DNA from: Herbidospora yilanensis | GTDB taxonomy: Bacteria > Actinomycetota > Actinomycetes > Streptosporangiales > Streptosporangiaceae | DNA: 64,000 nucleotides | Assembly (NCBI RefSeq): GCF_001570565.1 | Contig: NZ_BBXE01000017.1 | Location: 1 to 64,000, forward strand | Direction of reading: 5' to 3' | Part shown: in pieces, positions 31,401 through 39,598 of the stretch | Layout: each line of letters begins with the position of its first letter | Numbering within the stretch: the first letter of the stretch is position 1 | The notes under the pieces: model-generated | What the model was told of the DNA's origin: nothing | Databases searched by the model: none | Seen by the model: the letters and a program-made list of their open reading frames with translations, nothing else | Translations under genes and position numbers: made by a program

Positions 31401-34199
31401 ATGCGGTTCCGCGCGACAATGCGCAGAAAAACCCCCTACGTCGCGGCACTGGGCGCCGCGGCCCTGGTGGCGGCCGGCCTCACCCTGACGCCGACCGCCT
31501 CGGCGCAGTCGGCGGCGGCCGACTGCGCCAGCGACCCCGGCGCCCACATCGCGTCGGTCCCGAGCCCTCAGCAGTTCTTCGGCTTCCCGCTGGGCACGGG
31601 CCAGACCCGGATCCTGACCACCCAGGAGCTCATCGACTACACCCACGCCGTGGGCGCCGCCTCCGACCGCGTGCGCCTGGGCGTCATGACCAACAGCGTG
31701 CTGGGCACCGAGATGCCCTACGCGATCGTGTCGAACGCGGCCAACGTCACCGACGCGCGGCTGAAGAAGATCGCGGACGACATCGTGTCGCTGCGGGACC
31801 CGCGCACCCTGACCGACGCCAAGGCCGCCAAGATCGCGCAGGACGCCCCCGCGATCGTCTACGTCGCCGGCAACGTGCACGGCGGCGAGAAGAGCGGCGC
31901 CGACGCCTCGCTGCAGACCCTCTACGAGCTCGCCTCGGGCCTGTCGTGCGACGTCAAGACGCGCAACGACAACCTGATCACGATCATCGTGCCGACCCAG
32001 AACCCGGACGGCCGCGACGCCAGCCGCCGGCAGAACGAGTTCGGCTTCGACCTCAACCGTGACTGGTTCGCGCGCACCCAGAAGGAGACCGACGCCAAGC
32101 TGGAGCTGCTGCGGAAGTATCCGCCGCAGGTCTTCATCGACGCCCACGAGATGGGCGGGCGGCAGTACTTCTTCCCGCCGAACGCCGACCCGATCCACCA
32201 CGAGATCGCCGACCAGCCGGTCGACTGGATCAACCGCATCGGCGAGGCCAACAAGGCCGGCTTCGGCTTCAACGGCGCCTGCGGCGGCTCGGTGACCGTC
32301 GAGTGCTACTTCAACTACGCCACGTACGACATGTTCTACATGGGCTACGGCGACACCGTCCCGGCCACCGGGTTCGGCGCCGCGGGCATGACGTTCGAGA
32401 AGGGCTCCTCCTCGGCCGTCCCCGACCGCGTGCAGCAGCAGTTCAACACCCAGTGGGCCACCACCGGCTGGGCCGCCGCCAACAAGCACGAGATCCTCGG
32501 CAGCTACTGGGACATCTGGAAGACCGCGCTGGCCGAGGGCCAGCAGGGCGTCCTGGAGCCCAACGAGGTCGTGCAGCCGACCAACACCGTCCGGTTCCCG
32601 GTGCCGGACGTCAAGATCCGCTCGTACTTCCTGCTGCCCGACCGGCAGATCGGCGACGTGCGCAAGCTGGTCGAGCGCCTGCGTCAGATGGACGTCGAGG
32701 TCTACCGCCTCACCAAGCCGCTCACGGTGCCCAACGCCAAGATCTTCGGCGGCCGGTCCGAGAGCGACAAGGTGATCCCCGAGGGCTCGTACTACATCCC
32801 GATGGCCCAGCCGCAGAAGCACTGGATCCAGGCGACGCTCGGCGAGGACCCGTACGTGCCGTTCCCGTACTTCTACGACGTCTCGTCCTGGAGCAACCCG
32901 CTCCTGGCGGGCGTGGACACGGTGTACTCCGGTGACGTCGTGTCGCCGCAGGCCCAGCTCGTCCGCAAGATGGAGGGCGGCGTCGCGCAGGGCGCGTCCA
33001 AGAAGGGCTCGTTCTCCTACCCGCTCGACTCCGCCGCCGCCTCGGAGCTGACCTTCAAGCTCCTCGGCCAGGGCGTCGCGCTGCGGCGCGACCTCACCAC
33101 CGGCGTCGTCTCCTTCTCGCCCGGCGAGATCGGCCGCGCCGAACTCGACGAGCTCGCCACCTCCCTCGGCGTGACCGTCGCCGGCGGCGGCGACGCTCCT
33201 TCCGGCACGCTGCTGACCATCCCCGACGTCGGCCTCTACAACGGCACGGGTGTCTCCACCACCTCCGGCTCCTACGGCGAGGCCCGCTTCGTCCTGGGCG
33301 CCAAGTGGGGCCTGACCCTCAAGCCGGTCACCACCGCCGACATCAACAACAACACCGCCGCCTTCACCGAGCGCGGCGTCCTGCTGATGCCCGACGGCAG
33401 CAACGCCACCGGCGGTCTGACCGCCCAGGGCCAGGCCAACCTCAAGGCGTGGGTCTCGAACGGCGGCACGTACATCGGCCTGCGCAACCAGGGCACCCGC
33501 GTCGCCCGCGCGGCCGGCCTGACCAGCACCACCGAGAAGGCCAAGCCGACCGGCTACCAGGTCATCGGCTCGCACTTCCGCGTCGACACCGCGACGTCGG
33601 ACCCGGTCGCCCTGGGCCGCCCGGCCGAGGACTTCCAGTTCAACAACGGCGACCCGATCCTCAACCCGTCGACCACCGGCACCAACGTGCTGACCTACCC
33701 GGCCGACGGCACCTGGTGGGTCAACGGCACCACCAACGGCGCCGACGCCCTCAAGGGCTCGGCCGCGCTGACCAACGAGCCGACCGGGGCCGGGCACGCG
33801 GTGCTGTTCGCGTACAACCCGCTGTTCCGGGCGTACAACGAGAACGGCATCCACCTGGTCGCCAACGCCCTGCTGATGCCGAAGGGCGCCGCCGCCCCCG
33901 CCGCGCAGAAGCGGGCGCTCGCCCGGACCGCCGCCCCCGCCGCCTCGGCGGAGGAGACCCCGCTGATCGGCGGCGAGTGGCGTCCGTTCCAGATCCAGGT
34001 GGCCGACGCCGACCTCGCCCGCACCCAGGCCGTGGTCGCGAAGTACACCGACACCGCGACGGTCGCCAGCGCGGCCGGGTCGTCCTACCTGACGATCCCG
34101 AACCCGGAGGGCCTCGACATCCACGAGCACCCCTTCCTGCGTGACCTGGTCAACGAGCTGAACGTGGCGGGCATCCCGCTCCGCTCGGTCGTCGGCTGA
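31401..34199 (+). CDS. Secreted M14-family zinc carboxypeptidase, large multidomain
   Basis: A 932-aa exported peptidase. Signal peptide: basic MRFRATMRRKTPYVAALG, hydrophobic core AAALVAAGLTL, cleavage near TASA. The M14 domain (about residues 45-400) has zinc ligands in NVHGGEKSG (His, Glu) and FIDAHEMGG (His), substrate residues in NPDGRDASRRQNEFGFDLNRDW, and the likely catalytic Glu in GAAGMTFEKGSSS. The remaining 500 residues contain beta-rich segments and a class-I-glutaminase-like fold region (GVLLMPDGSNATGGLTAQGQANLKAWVSNGGTYIGLRNQGTRVARAAG), as in other large actinobacterial M14 proteins. ATG 31401 follows TGGAGG. It stands alone, with an AT-rich leader upstream and a strong terminator downstream; probably extracellular nutrient proteolysis. 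Confidence 0.93.
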   Translation: MRFRATMRRKTPYVAALGAAALVAAGLTLTPTASAQSAAADCASDPGAHIASVPSPQQFFGFPLGTGQTRILTTQELIDYTHAVGAASDRVRLGVMTNSVLGTEMPYAIVSNAANVTDARLKKIADDIVSLRDPRTLTDAKAAKIAQDAPAIVYVAGNVHGGEKSGADASLQTLYELASGLSCDVKTRNDNLITIIVPTQNPDGRDASRRQNEFGFDLNRDWFARTQKETDAKLELLRKYPPQVFIDAHEMGGRQYFFPPNADPIHHEIADQPVDWINRIGEANKAGFGFNGACGGSVTVECYFNYATYDMFYMGYGDTVPATGFGAAGMTFEKGSSSAVPDRVQQQFNTQWATTGWAAANKHEILGSYWDIWKTALAEGQQGVLEPNEVVQPTNTVRFPVPDVKIRSYFLLPDRQIGDVRKLVERLRQMDVEVYRLTKPLTVPNAKIFGGRSESDKVIPEGSYYIPMAQPQKHWIQATLGEDPYVPFPYFYDVSSWSNPLLAGVDTVYSGDVVSPQAQLVRKMEGGVAQGASKKGSFSYPLDSAAASELTFKLLGQGVALRRDLTTGVVSFSPGEIGRAELDELATSLGVTVAGGGDAPSGTLLTIPDVGLYNGTGVSTTSGSYGEARFVLGAKWGLTLKPVTTADINNNTAAFTERGVLLMPDGSNATGGLTAQGQANLKAWVSNGGTYIGLRNQGTRVARAAGLTSTTEKAKPTGYQVIGSHFRVDTATSDPVALGRPAEDFQFNNGDPILNPSTTGTNVLTYPADGTWWVNGTTNGADALKGSAALTNEPTGAGHAVLFAYNPLFRAYNENGIHLVANALLMPKGAAAPAAQKRALARTAAPAASAEETPLIGGEWRPFQIQVADADLARTQAVVAKYTDTATVASAAGSSYLTIPNPEGLDIHEHPFLRDLVNELNVAGIPLRSVVG

Positions 34200-34210
34200 C
34201 CCCTGTGAGA

Positions 34211-34243
34211 AGCCCGGCCGGGTGCCACCCCGGCCGGGCTTTT
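34211..34243 (+). terminator. Rho-independent terminator after the M14 peptidase
   Basis: Arms AGCCCGGCCGGG (34211-34222) and CCCGGCCGGGCT (34229-34240), 6-nt loop, then TTT. Confidence 0.85.
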
Positions 34244-34302
34244 CCCTTTCCTGTACGTCGCCTACCGGATACACCCGATCACACGGGGTTATCTTCGACA
34301 CC

Positions 34303-34641
34303 ATGATTCGTTTCGCCACCCTCGCCGGCCTGATCGCCTTCGCCTCCCTGACCGTCGCGGCGCCCGCCGCCCAGGCGACGCCCGGCGACATCTGCATGTT
34401 CAGCGGACGCGACTACAAGGGCTCGTCGTGGTGCTGGAACCCGGGCGACGGCTACGTGGACATGCCCCCGGTGCTGCACGACAACGTGGGCTCCTTACGG
34501 GCCACGTCCGGCGGGTGCTTCATCAACTGGATCGAGGTGCCGTCGAAGAAGGAGACCCGCGCCGTCCGCGGCGGCGACTTCCGCAAGGCCTACGACGACG
34601 ACTTCGGGGCGAAGATCGACGCCGTCGCCCCGAAGTGTTAG
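34303..34641 (+). CDS. Secreted peptidase inhibitor family I36-like protein
   Basis: A 112-aa exported protein: signal peptide MIRFATLAGLIAFASLTVAAPAAQA, mature domain with Greek-key-like DICMFSGRDYKGSSWCWNPGDGYVDMPPVLHDNVGSLRAT and cysteines suited to two disulfides. The layout matches I36/beta-gamma-crystallin-like Streptomyces metalloprotease inhibitors such as SMPI. ATG 34303 has no Shine-Dalgarno, but TTATCT lies about 8 bp upstream, so translation may be leaderless. Its place right after an extracellular peptidase gene is suggestive but unproven as a functional pair. 4-bp overlap with the convergent DUF5685 gene. Confidence 0.8.
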   Translation: MIRFATLAGLIAFASLTVAAPAAQATPGDICMFSGRDYKGSSWCWNPGDGYVDMPPVLHDNVGSLRATSGGCFINWIEVPSKKETRAVRGGDFRKAYDDDFGAKIDAVAPKC

Positions 34642-35708
34642 CAGTCGCAGGAACAGTCGCAGCACTCACAGCAGTCACAACAGTTCCCGCAGCCGGAACA
34701 GGCGTCGCACCCGCCGCAGTCGCAGCGTTCGGTGCATGACTTGTACCGCTCCTCGTCCCACGGGGGGCGGTACAACCCGCAGGTGCAGCACGCGGCGGCC
34801 GAGCACACCAGCGACACGAGGCCGCCGGGGTCGGGCTTGAGCCGGCGGTCCTTCTTCGGTGCCTCCGCCTCGGCGAAGGTGCGCTCGACGGCGCGTCCGG
34901 TCTCCCTGACGAGCAGCGCCCTGGCCAGGCCGCGGCGTTCGAGGTCGAGATCGGCCAGCGCCAGCCTCAGCCCGCCGACCGCGTCGTCACAGTGCCGCCG
35001 GGCGGTGGCGAGGTCGGTGCCGGACGCGACGAGCGGGTTGTAGGCGCCCTGCGCGCGGTCCCGTTCGAGGTCCTCGACGGCGTCGAGCAGATGGGCGAGC
35101 CGCCCGAAGTAGCGACCGGCCTCCTCCAGCGTCTCCTGGTTGCCCGGCTTCCCGGCGAGCACCGCCGTGTGCCCGAAGGCCGCCGCGACGGCGTCCTCCG
35201 TCGGGGCGGTGAGCTGGAGCAGGGACCTGTCCGGGAGCCGTTCCACCCGCGCCTGTTCCCGCACGGCCGTCAGCAGCGGCCCCGGGTCGAACGCCAGCGC
35301 CCCCGCCGTGGCCGTCCCCGCCCGCGACCACCGCTCGGCCAGCCTGCCGCCGCCCGCGGCCACGAAGCGGCTCCCGAACGGCCCGTCGCCGTCTTCGATG
35401 TGGTCCTTGAGCTTGCCCGACGCCAGGATGAGCGACACCGCGGCGGCCAGGCGCACGCCCTCCGCCTCGCTGATGTCGGCGCCCTTGAACCCGCGCAGGG
35501 CGCAGGGGGCGGCGCGGCGGTGCCTGGTCTCCTTCGACTGGGCCTCGGTGAGCACCGAGACGAGCAGGCCGTCGTAGTTGGTGACGAGGCGCGCGGCGTG
35601 GCCGTGCTCGTCACGGAGGGCCACGCAGAGGCCGCACAGGTGGGCCATCCACTCCGCGAACAGGCCGCCGCACAGGTTGTGCTTGCAGGGCCGAACAATC
35701 CCGAACAA
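34638..35708 (-). CDS. DUF5685-family protein with cysteine-rich C-terminal tail
   Basis: A 356-aa protein starting MFGIVRPCKHNLCGGLFAEWMAHLCGLCVALRDEHGH, the DUF5685 signature with paired cysteines, then a long helical region. Near the C-terminus come CSAAACCTCGLY and a tail with 15 cysteines in the final 32 residues (CDCGGCDACSGCGNCC..., then Cys-Asp/Glu pairs). The start is a TTG (35708) with AAGGA 7 bp upstream; an overlapping ATG belongs to another frame. The N-terminal Cys pattern and tail suggest metal binding. In the family it is described only as a regulator or hypothetical; the function is unknown. Confidence 0.82.
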   Translation of the reverse strand: MFGIVRPCKHNLCGGLFAEWMAHLCGLCVALRDEHGHAARLVTNYDGLLVSVLTEAQSKETRHRRAAPCALRGFKGADISEAEGVRLAAAVSLILASGKLKDHIEDGDGPFGSRFVAAGGGRLAERWSRAGTATAGALAFDPGPLLTAVREQARVERLPDRSLLQLTAPTEDAVAAAFGHTAVLAGKPGNQETLEEAGRYFGRLAHLLDAVEDLERDRAQGAYNPLVASGTDLATARRHCDDAVGGLRLALADLDLERRGLARALLVRETGRAVERTFAEAEAPKKDRRLKPDPGGLVSLVCSAAACCTCGLYRPPWDEERYKSCTERCDCGGCDACSGCGNCCDCCECCDCSCDC

Positions 35709-35826
35709 ACCATGATCCTTCCCGAGAATTCGGGATCAGCATGCCAGCGCCGGCTTGCACACCGCTTGGAGACCACCGGGTCATCATCTCCGCCCGAGCG
35801 CGCACCCCCCGGCTTCGGGAGCGACG

Positions 35827-36243
35827 TCACGTGACGAGCACGGCGGTGAGCATGGAGAGATACGACTCGTGGGCGAGACGCAGGCTGTCAAGGTCGGACG
35901 TCTCGAACCACGTCACGGCGTCGTGCTCGTCCGGCGCGGCGTTGACGGGTGTTCCGGTCCACCTGTCGACCAGCCAGATCCACATGTGGAACGTCGCGGT
36001 CCGGATCTCGTGCATCGGCGGGCCGCACGGCTCCGGCACCGTGATTCCCAGCTCCTCCCGAAGCTCGCGGACCAGGCTCTCCTTCGCATCCTCCCCCTCC
36101 TCGACATGACCGCCCGGCAGGTCCCACACGTCGGGATACCAACGGCGTCCGGCGCTTCGATGACACAACAACTCCCGATCGCCGTCGCGAAGAACGGCCG
36201 TCACGATCCGGACCGGACCGGACTCGTCAGCGGAGATCGTCAT
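35827..36243 (-). CDS. NUDIX hydrolase
   Basis: A 138-aa protein with a complete Nudix box, GGHVEEGEDAKESLVRELREELGI (G-x5-E-x7-RE-x2-EE-x-G-hydrophobic), preceded by VRIVTAVLRDGDRELLCHRSAGRRWYPDVWDLP. Hydrolyses nucleoside diphosphates linked to another moiety (oxidised dNTP, ADP-ribose or similar). The frame stays open upstream to 36438, but that part is basic and unlike the family, so ATG 36243 is chosen. Confidence 0.92.
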   Translation of the reverse strand: MTISADESGPVRIVTAVLRDGDRELLCHRSAGRRWYPDVWDLPGGHVEEGEDAKESLVRELREELGITVPEPCGPPMHEIRTATFHMWIWLVDRWTGTPVNAAPDEHDAVTWFETSDLDSLRLAHESYLSMLTAVLVT

Positions 36244-36957
36244 CGGCACATTCTGACCCGTGCGGATCTGCCGCGTCCAAGGCGCGTCGCGCCTCCGGCG
36301 TGAGCGGTGCGCCGGCCGACGACAGACCCATCTCGCCTGCGCGAGACTCATGACGGCTGTGGGCCGATCGCCGACCTCGCGGCATCGGGCGGTCATCTGT
36401 GACTCCGTGCCGCACCCGCTCATCGCATGGATGCGCACGTGCCCGGCTTCGTTTCGCCTTCCGCACGTCGCTTGGGCTGATGGGCCACGCGTCGGCCATA
36501 GCGCGATGATGACGGTATGTCGTCACGTCGCCCGAAATGGGCCGACTCGTCGCTGATCTACCACGGCTTCAGCCGCGCCATGCCTGTCCTCCCGCCGCCG
36601 CTTCAGCGAGAGATCAACAACACACCGCAGCTCATTCTGTTAGGAGCTCTCAGCCCCCCTTTGGCGGCGGCATCGGTCAATCTGGCGACCGCGGCGCTTC
36701 ATCAGGCCGTGGGTGCGGGGAGGACGGGCGCGCGGCATCGTGCTGGTGCTCGCCCTGGCCGGATCACGACGCTGGCGAAGGGCCTGGGAGGCTGAGGGTG
36801 AGCATCCGGAAGTGGCATCCGGACGACAAGCCACTTCGGGGCGACGAAACCGTCCGCCGACTGAACCGATAAGCCACAGTGGTCCTGCCCGGCGCGCGAA
36901 CTCTCGGCAGCTCCACGCGCCTTCGCCGCTGACCATCCGGCTTTCTGAGGAGGCCGT
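36244..36957. other. Poorly coding region, no confident gene
   Basis: About 700 bp without a recognisable product. One plus-strand frame (36517-36795, listed separately) has acceptable codon bias in its first half. A short stretch near 36798-36872 reads VSIRKWHPDDKPLRGDETVRRLNR, which looks like a genuine protein end without a start. The region is likely decayed coding sequence at the edge of an accessory segment. Confidence 0.5.
36517..36795 (+). CDS. Hypothetical protein, doubtful
   Basis: A 92-aa frame starting MSSRRPKWADSSLIYHGFSRAMPVLPPP with a hydrophobic middle (LILLGALSPPLAAASVNLATAALHQAV) and an Arg-rich end. Codon third positions are G/C-rich for the first 60 codons, then lose bias. 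No family recognised. It could be the N-terminus of a disrupted gene or chance. Confidence 0.2.
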   Translation: MSSRRPKWADSSLIYHGFSRAMPVLPPPLQREINNTPQLILLGALSPPLAAASVNLATAALHQAVGAGRTGARHRAGARPGRITTLAKGLGG

Positions 36958-37458
36958 CTACCAGTCGTCGGAGTTGAAGGTCTCCGGGTCGTGGGTGGTC
37001 AGCCAGACAGCCTCATCGAGCCGGGCCTGCTGCCGGTCGCGGTATGCGGTGCCATCCACATAGGCGCGATCGCGTTGAAGCGCGGCCATCCGGTCACGGA
37101 CGCGCTGTTCGGCCTTGCTCACGGGCGGCTTAGGGCGCCTGGCGGCCTTCGCCTCGGCTCGCGCCTGATCGAATCTCGCCTGCTTGGGCTTGAGCACAGC
37201 CCATTCCGCGGCGATCTGATCCAGCAGGAACTGCCGTTCAGCGGCCAGCTCGCGCCGCTCACGGATGATAGCGCGCTCTTCGGGGCTGACCTTGGACTCC
37301 TTGCCGCTTTGCCGCACACCCGTTTCACGGAATACACGAGACCGTTCCCGGTTGAAGTCGGCCAGCAGACTGCCGATCTCATCGTCCCGGGCTGCGATCT
37401 CCAGCCCCCGCCGCATCCGGGGTGTCAGAGGCGGGCGGCTGTCACCAGATTCCGTCAT
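36958..37458 (-). CDS. Hypothetical highly charged coiled-coil protein
   Basis: A 166-aa protein of almost only helix-forming, charged residues: RRGLEIAARDDEIGSLLADFNRERSRVF, RAIIRERRELAAERQFLLDQIAAEWAVLKPKQARFDQARAEAKAARRPKPP, VRDRMAALQRDRAYVDGTAYRDRQQARLDEAVWL. Long coiled coils are likely. No signal peptide, membrane segment or known family. Its position next to immunity and transposase remnants suggests an accessory element gene, possibly structural or DNA-associated; no function is assigned. Confidence 0.6.
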   Translation of the reverse strand: MTESGDSRPPLTPRMRRGLEIAARDDEIGSLLADFNRERSRVFRETGVRQSGKESKVSPEERAIIRERRELAAERQFLLDQIAAEWAVLKPKQARFDQARAEAKAARRPKPPVSKAEQRVRDRMAALQRDRAYVDGTAYRDRQQARLDEAVWLTTHDPETFNSDDW

Positions 37459-37818
37459 CTGCTCTCCTGCTGAAGCTGAAGGGCCTGGCCGAGGTCATTC
37501 CGCCATGGCACTCCTCAACTTCGACCCACGGGGTGGCGGGCTGGCTAGTTGCCTAATCACCACAATCCCGCACCGGCCCGACCAAACGGCTTTACCGCAG
37601 ATCTCAACCCCGCACCGATCAGCAGCCACTCGAGCGAGGAAAGAGGTCTGCGAGGCGTCATGCTCAGCCTCTGTTCAGGTGGTGTCGTCATTTCACAGGC
37701 GGTGGCCTATGAAACAAAGTCGGCGTCAGCCTGTTCTCGCGCGGCCAACATGTTGCCACACGCGATCTTGTTGCCGGGTGAGACACCCTGACATGCCTGG
37801 CAGCTCGGGCACTGCTTG
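37459..37818. other. Non-coding or decayed interval
   Basis: 360 bp with lower G+C and no frame with convincing coding bias or recognisable protein. Possibly the remains of a gene disrupted when the flanking accessory genes were acquired. Confidence 0.4.
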
Positions 37819-38334
37819 CTAGGCCAGGGAGAGCCGGGTGGTTGGAGAGAACCTGATGAGGATGAGGTAGGCCATCGGAATCTCCATGTAGGCGGCTTCG
37901 GCTGTGTAGTCGCCTGGTGGGAGGTCCAGGCGCAACTGCTCCTGACGGCTCCGCAGAACGTGCGGATAGTCGTAGACGGAGTCGAAGAGAATCAAGGGCT
38001 CGGTGATCCTCCAGTTCAGCCAGGATTCCCAGTTGACGGTGGAGAGCAGGCCGGGAACCGCTTCGATGGCTTTGTCCTCGTCATCGCTGGCGACCTCGCG
38101 CAGCAGCAGACCGTGCTGTGGAAGAAAGGTAGTGCGGGCTGGGACATCGCCTAGGACGAGCGCCTGTGCGGTCCCGACGTCGATCAGGCCGATGTAGTCG
38201 TCAACGGCACAGGCCCGGCCGTAGTCCCCCTCTTCATCCGGGAAGTTCATCGGGGCCCCGGCCCAGAGATCACAAGCGGATTCAGGGATCAAGATCAACG
38301 GGCCGCCAAGGGACGTCACCCAGGTGCGTTTCAC
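37819..38334 (-). CDS. Imm21-family immunity protein
   Basis: A 171-aa protein: TWVTSLGGPLILIPESACDLWAGAPM, GDYGRACAVDDYIGLIDVGTAQALVLGDVPARTTFLPQHGLLLREVASDDE, WLNWRITEPLILFDSVYDY, LRLDLPPGDYTAEAAYMEI. These blocks match the Imm21 family, cytoplasmic antidotes to contact-dependent or polymorphic toxins. GTG 38334 has AGGAG 6 bp upstream. No toxin gene is adjacent; beside it are a coiled-coil hypothetical and a broken IS481 transposase. So it is an orphan immunity gene, perhaps kept against toxins of relatives. Confidence 0.8.
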   Translation of the reverse strand: MKRTWVTSLGGPLILIPESACDLWAGAPMNFPDEEGDYGRACAVDDYIGLIDVGTAQALVLGDVPARTTFLPQHGLLLREVASDDEDKAIEAVPGLLSTVNWESWLNWRITEPLILFDSVYDYPHVLRSRQEQLRLDLPPGDYTAEAAYMEIPMAYLILIRFSPTTRLSLA

Positions 38335-38356
38335 GACGTACTCCTCTTAGGTGGAG

Positions 38357-38723
38357 CTACTCAGACTGCCACCCGACGACAAGGCGGTTCAGGCCGTAGC
38401 GGGTCAGGATGCGGTGGGCCGTTGAGGGCGGCAGACCCACGATCGGCCCCAGGCTGGCGGGACCCAGTTTGCGGGCGGCACACAGCCGGCACACCCGTGT
38501 TTCCAGCACCGCCGGGGTTCGACGCGGCGTGGTGAGGGGACGGCTGGAGCGGTCGTGAAGGCCGGCCGGGCCTTCTTCCCGCCAGCGGCGCACCCACTTG
38601 TGGGCGGTGGCGCGGGAGATGCCCATCCCGGGCAGCCACGTGCACAACGGGCCGCCCGGATTGGACCCGGTCGATGAGCAGTTGGCGGCCGTAGATGGTC
38701 AGGCGAGCGTTGTGGTGAGGCAC
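38357..38723 (-). pseudogene. IS481-family transposase fragment, frameshifted and truncated
   Basis: The minus strand gives HHNARLTIYGRQLLIDRVQSGRPVVHVAA and, after a +1 shift near 38640, MGISRATAHKWVRRWREEGPAGLHDRSSRPLTTPRRTPAVLE, then LGPASLGPIVGLPPSTAHRILTRYGLNRL, ending VVGWQSE. This is the N-terminal double-HTH part of IS481 transposases (normally about 320 aa). The shift is one extra base in GCTGCCCGGGATGGG. The DDE catalytic domain is absent. The mark of a past insertion; no intact terminal repeats were found. Confidence 0.85.
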
Positions 38724-38821
38724 GAAGACCTCCGGCGGGCGGTTCCTAGACAGCTCCACCACATCGGAAGTCTTCGCTATAGATCAATCCCCACCGTCAA
38801 CAACGTTGGTGGTCACTACAC

Positions 38822-39070
38822 CTAGGTGGGCCGCACCAGCGCGGTACTGGTGTACTGGCTGGCAGAGTGCAGGCGAGGTTCTCGAAAGTGGTCCAGCCGT
38901 CGTTCCTTGCGGAGCTTCCGGGGAACCACGTTGGCGGGGAAGAACGGGTATCCGAAGGAGCCCTGGATGTTGCCGTCGATCTCGTCGACGTCGCTGCGAA
39001 GCCGGGCCACCCACTGCACCACGCTCGTGCCGAGGATCTGACGAGCACGGCTTGAGCCGCTCGACATCAT
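38822..39070 (-). CDS. Hypothetical small protein coupled to HEAT-repeat gene
   Basis: 82 codons from ATG 39070, which overlaps the TGA of the HEAT-repeat gene (ATGA type), to a stop at 38822. Codon third positions are strongly C/G biased, as in real genes. Sequence: QILGTSVVQWVARLRSDVDEIDGN, QGSFGYPFFPANVVPRKLRKERRLDHFREPRL. No family recognised. It ends about 100 bp before the IS481 remnant, so it may be the N-terminal part of a gene cut by the insertion. Translational coupling is the best evidence it is (or was) expressed. Confidence 0.5.
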   Translation of the reverse strand: MMSSGSSRARQILGTSVVQWVARLRSDVDEIDGNIQGSFGYPFFPANVVPRKLRKERRLDHFREPRLHSASQYTSTALVRPT

Positions 39071-39543
39071 TCTTGCGACCCTGTGTCGAGAACGACACTC
39101 GCCGCCAGGGCCGCGACGTCGTCGCCCGTGCCGAGTTCCTCCAGGACCGCGATCGCCACGTCGGCCGGACGCGGCGCGACCGCGATCTGGTAGCGCACGC
39201 CCCGGTCCCCCTCCACGGAAAGCCGGGCCCGCAGCGCCTCCCCCGACGCGCCCAGTGTCGCGGCGGCGCGCACCCGGAGGTCCTCGTCGGCCAGGGCGCG
39301 GTCGAACACCTCCCCGTAGGCCCCGGGCGCGGCGAGGGCGGCCAGGGCCCCGACCGCGATGAGGCGGACCGGTGTGCGGGCCGATTCCGGGGGGTCGCTA
39401 CATTCGTCCCGATCATCGAACTCGCCGGGGTCGTCGAGCAGAGCCGCGGCGGTCGCGGGTGTGCCGCGCCGGGCGAGCCGGCGCAGGGCGTTCGCGCGGA
39501 CGCGCGGGTCGTCCGAGGTCAGGTCCGCCTTCACGGTTCGCAT
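39067..39543 (-). CDS. HEAT-repeat domain protein
   Basis: A 158-aa protein made of HEAT-like helix pairs: DDPRVRANALRRLARRGTPATAAALLDDP, PVRLIAVGALAALAAPGAYGEVFDRALADEDLRVRAAATLGASGE, PADVAIAVLEELGTGDDVAALAASVVLD. Usually a protein-protein scaffold. ATG 39543 chosen; the upstream extension lies over the ABC gene on the other strand. Divergent from the sulfonate-type ABC operon by 55 bp. Confidence 0.8.
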   Translation of the reverse strand: MRTVKADLTSDDPRVRANALRRLARRGTPATAAALLDDPGEFDDRDECSDPPESARTPVRLIAVGALAALAAPGAYGEVFDRALADEDLRVRAAATLGASGEALRARLSVEGDRGVRYQIAVAPRPADVAIAVLEELGTGDDVAALAASVVLDTGSQE

Positions 39544-39585
39544 GATTGCGGCCGGTACCCCGTTATGTCTATCGGTTTGGTAGGA

Positions 39586-39598
39586 TATAGTCCGTTTC
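39586..39598 (+). promoter_or_regulatory. -10 element TATAGT and leaderless start of the ABC operon
   Basis: TATAGT at 39586-39591 lies only 7 bp before the GTG at 39599, leaving no room for a Shine-Dalgarno, so translation is probably leaderless. An AT-rich TATCGGTTTGGTAGGATA block (39570-39587) overlaps it and may be a regulator site. Confidence 0.5.

Noticed and set aside
31320-34397. 1025-codon open frame antisense to the M14 peptidase
   Set aside because: No recognisable domain; the plus frame has signal peptide, zinc motifs and proper codon bias.
34640-34735. Repeat array or CRISPR-like CAGTCGCAG/CACAG repetition
   Set aside because: It encodes the Cys-rich tail of the DUF5685 protein; no spacers or regular repeat length.
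36244-38800. Possible integrative element with attachment sites
   Set aside because: No integrase, tRNA or flanking direct repeats visible; only an IS481 fragment.
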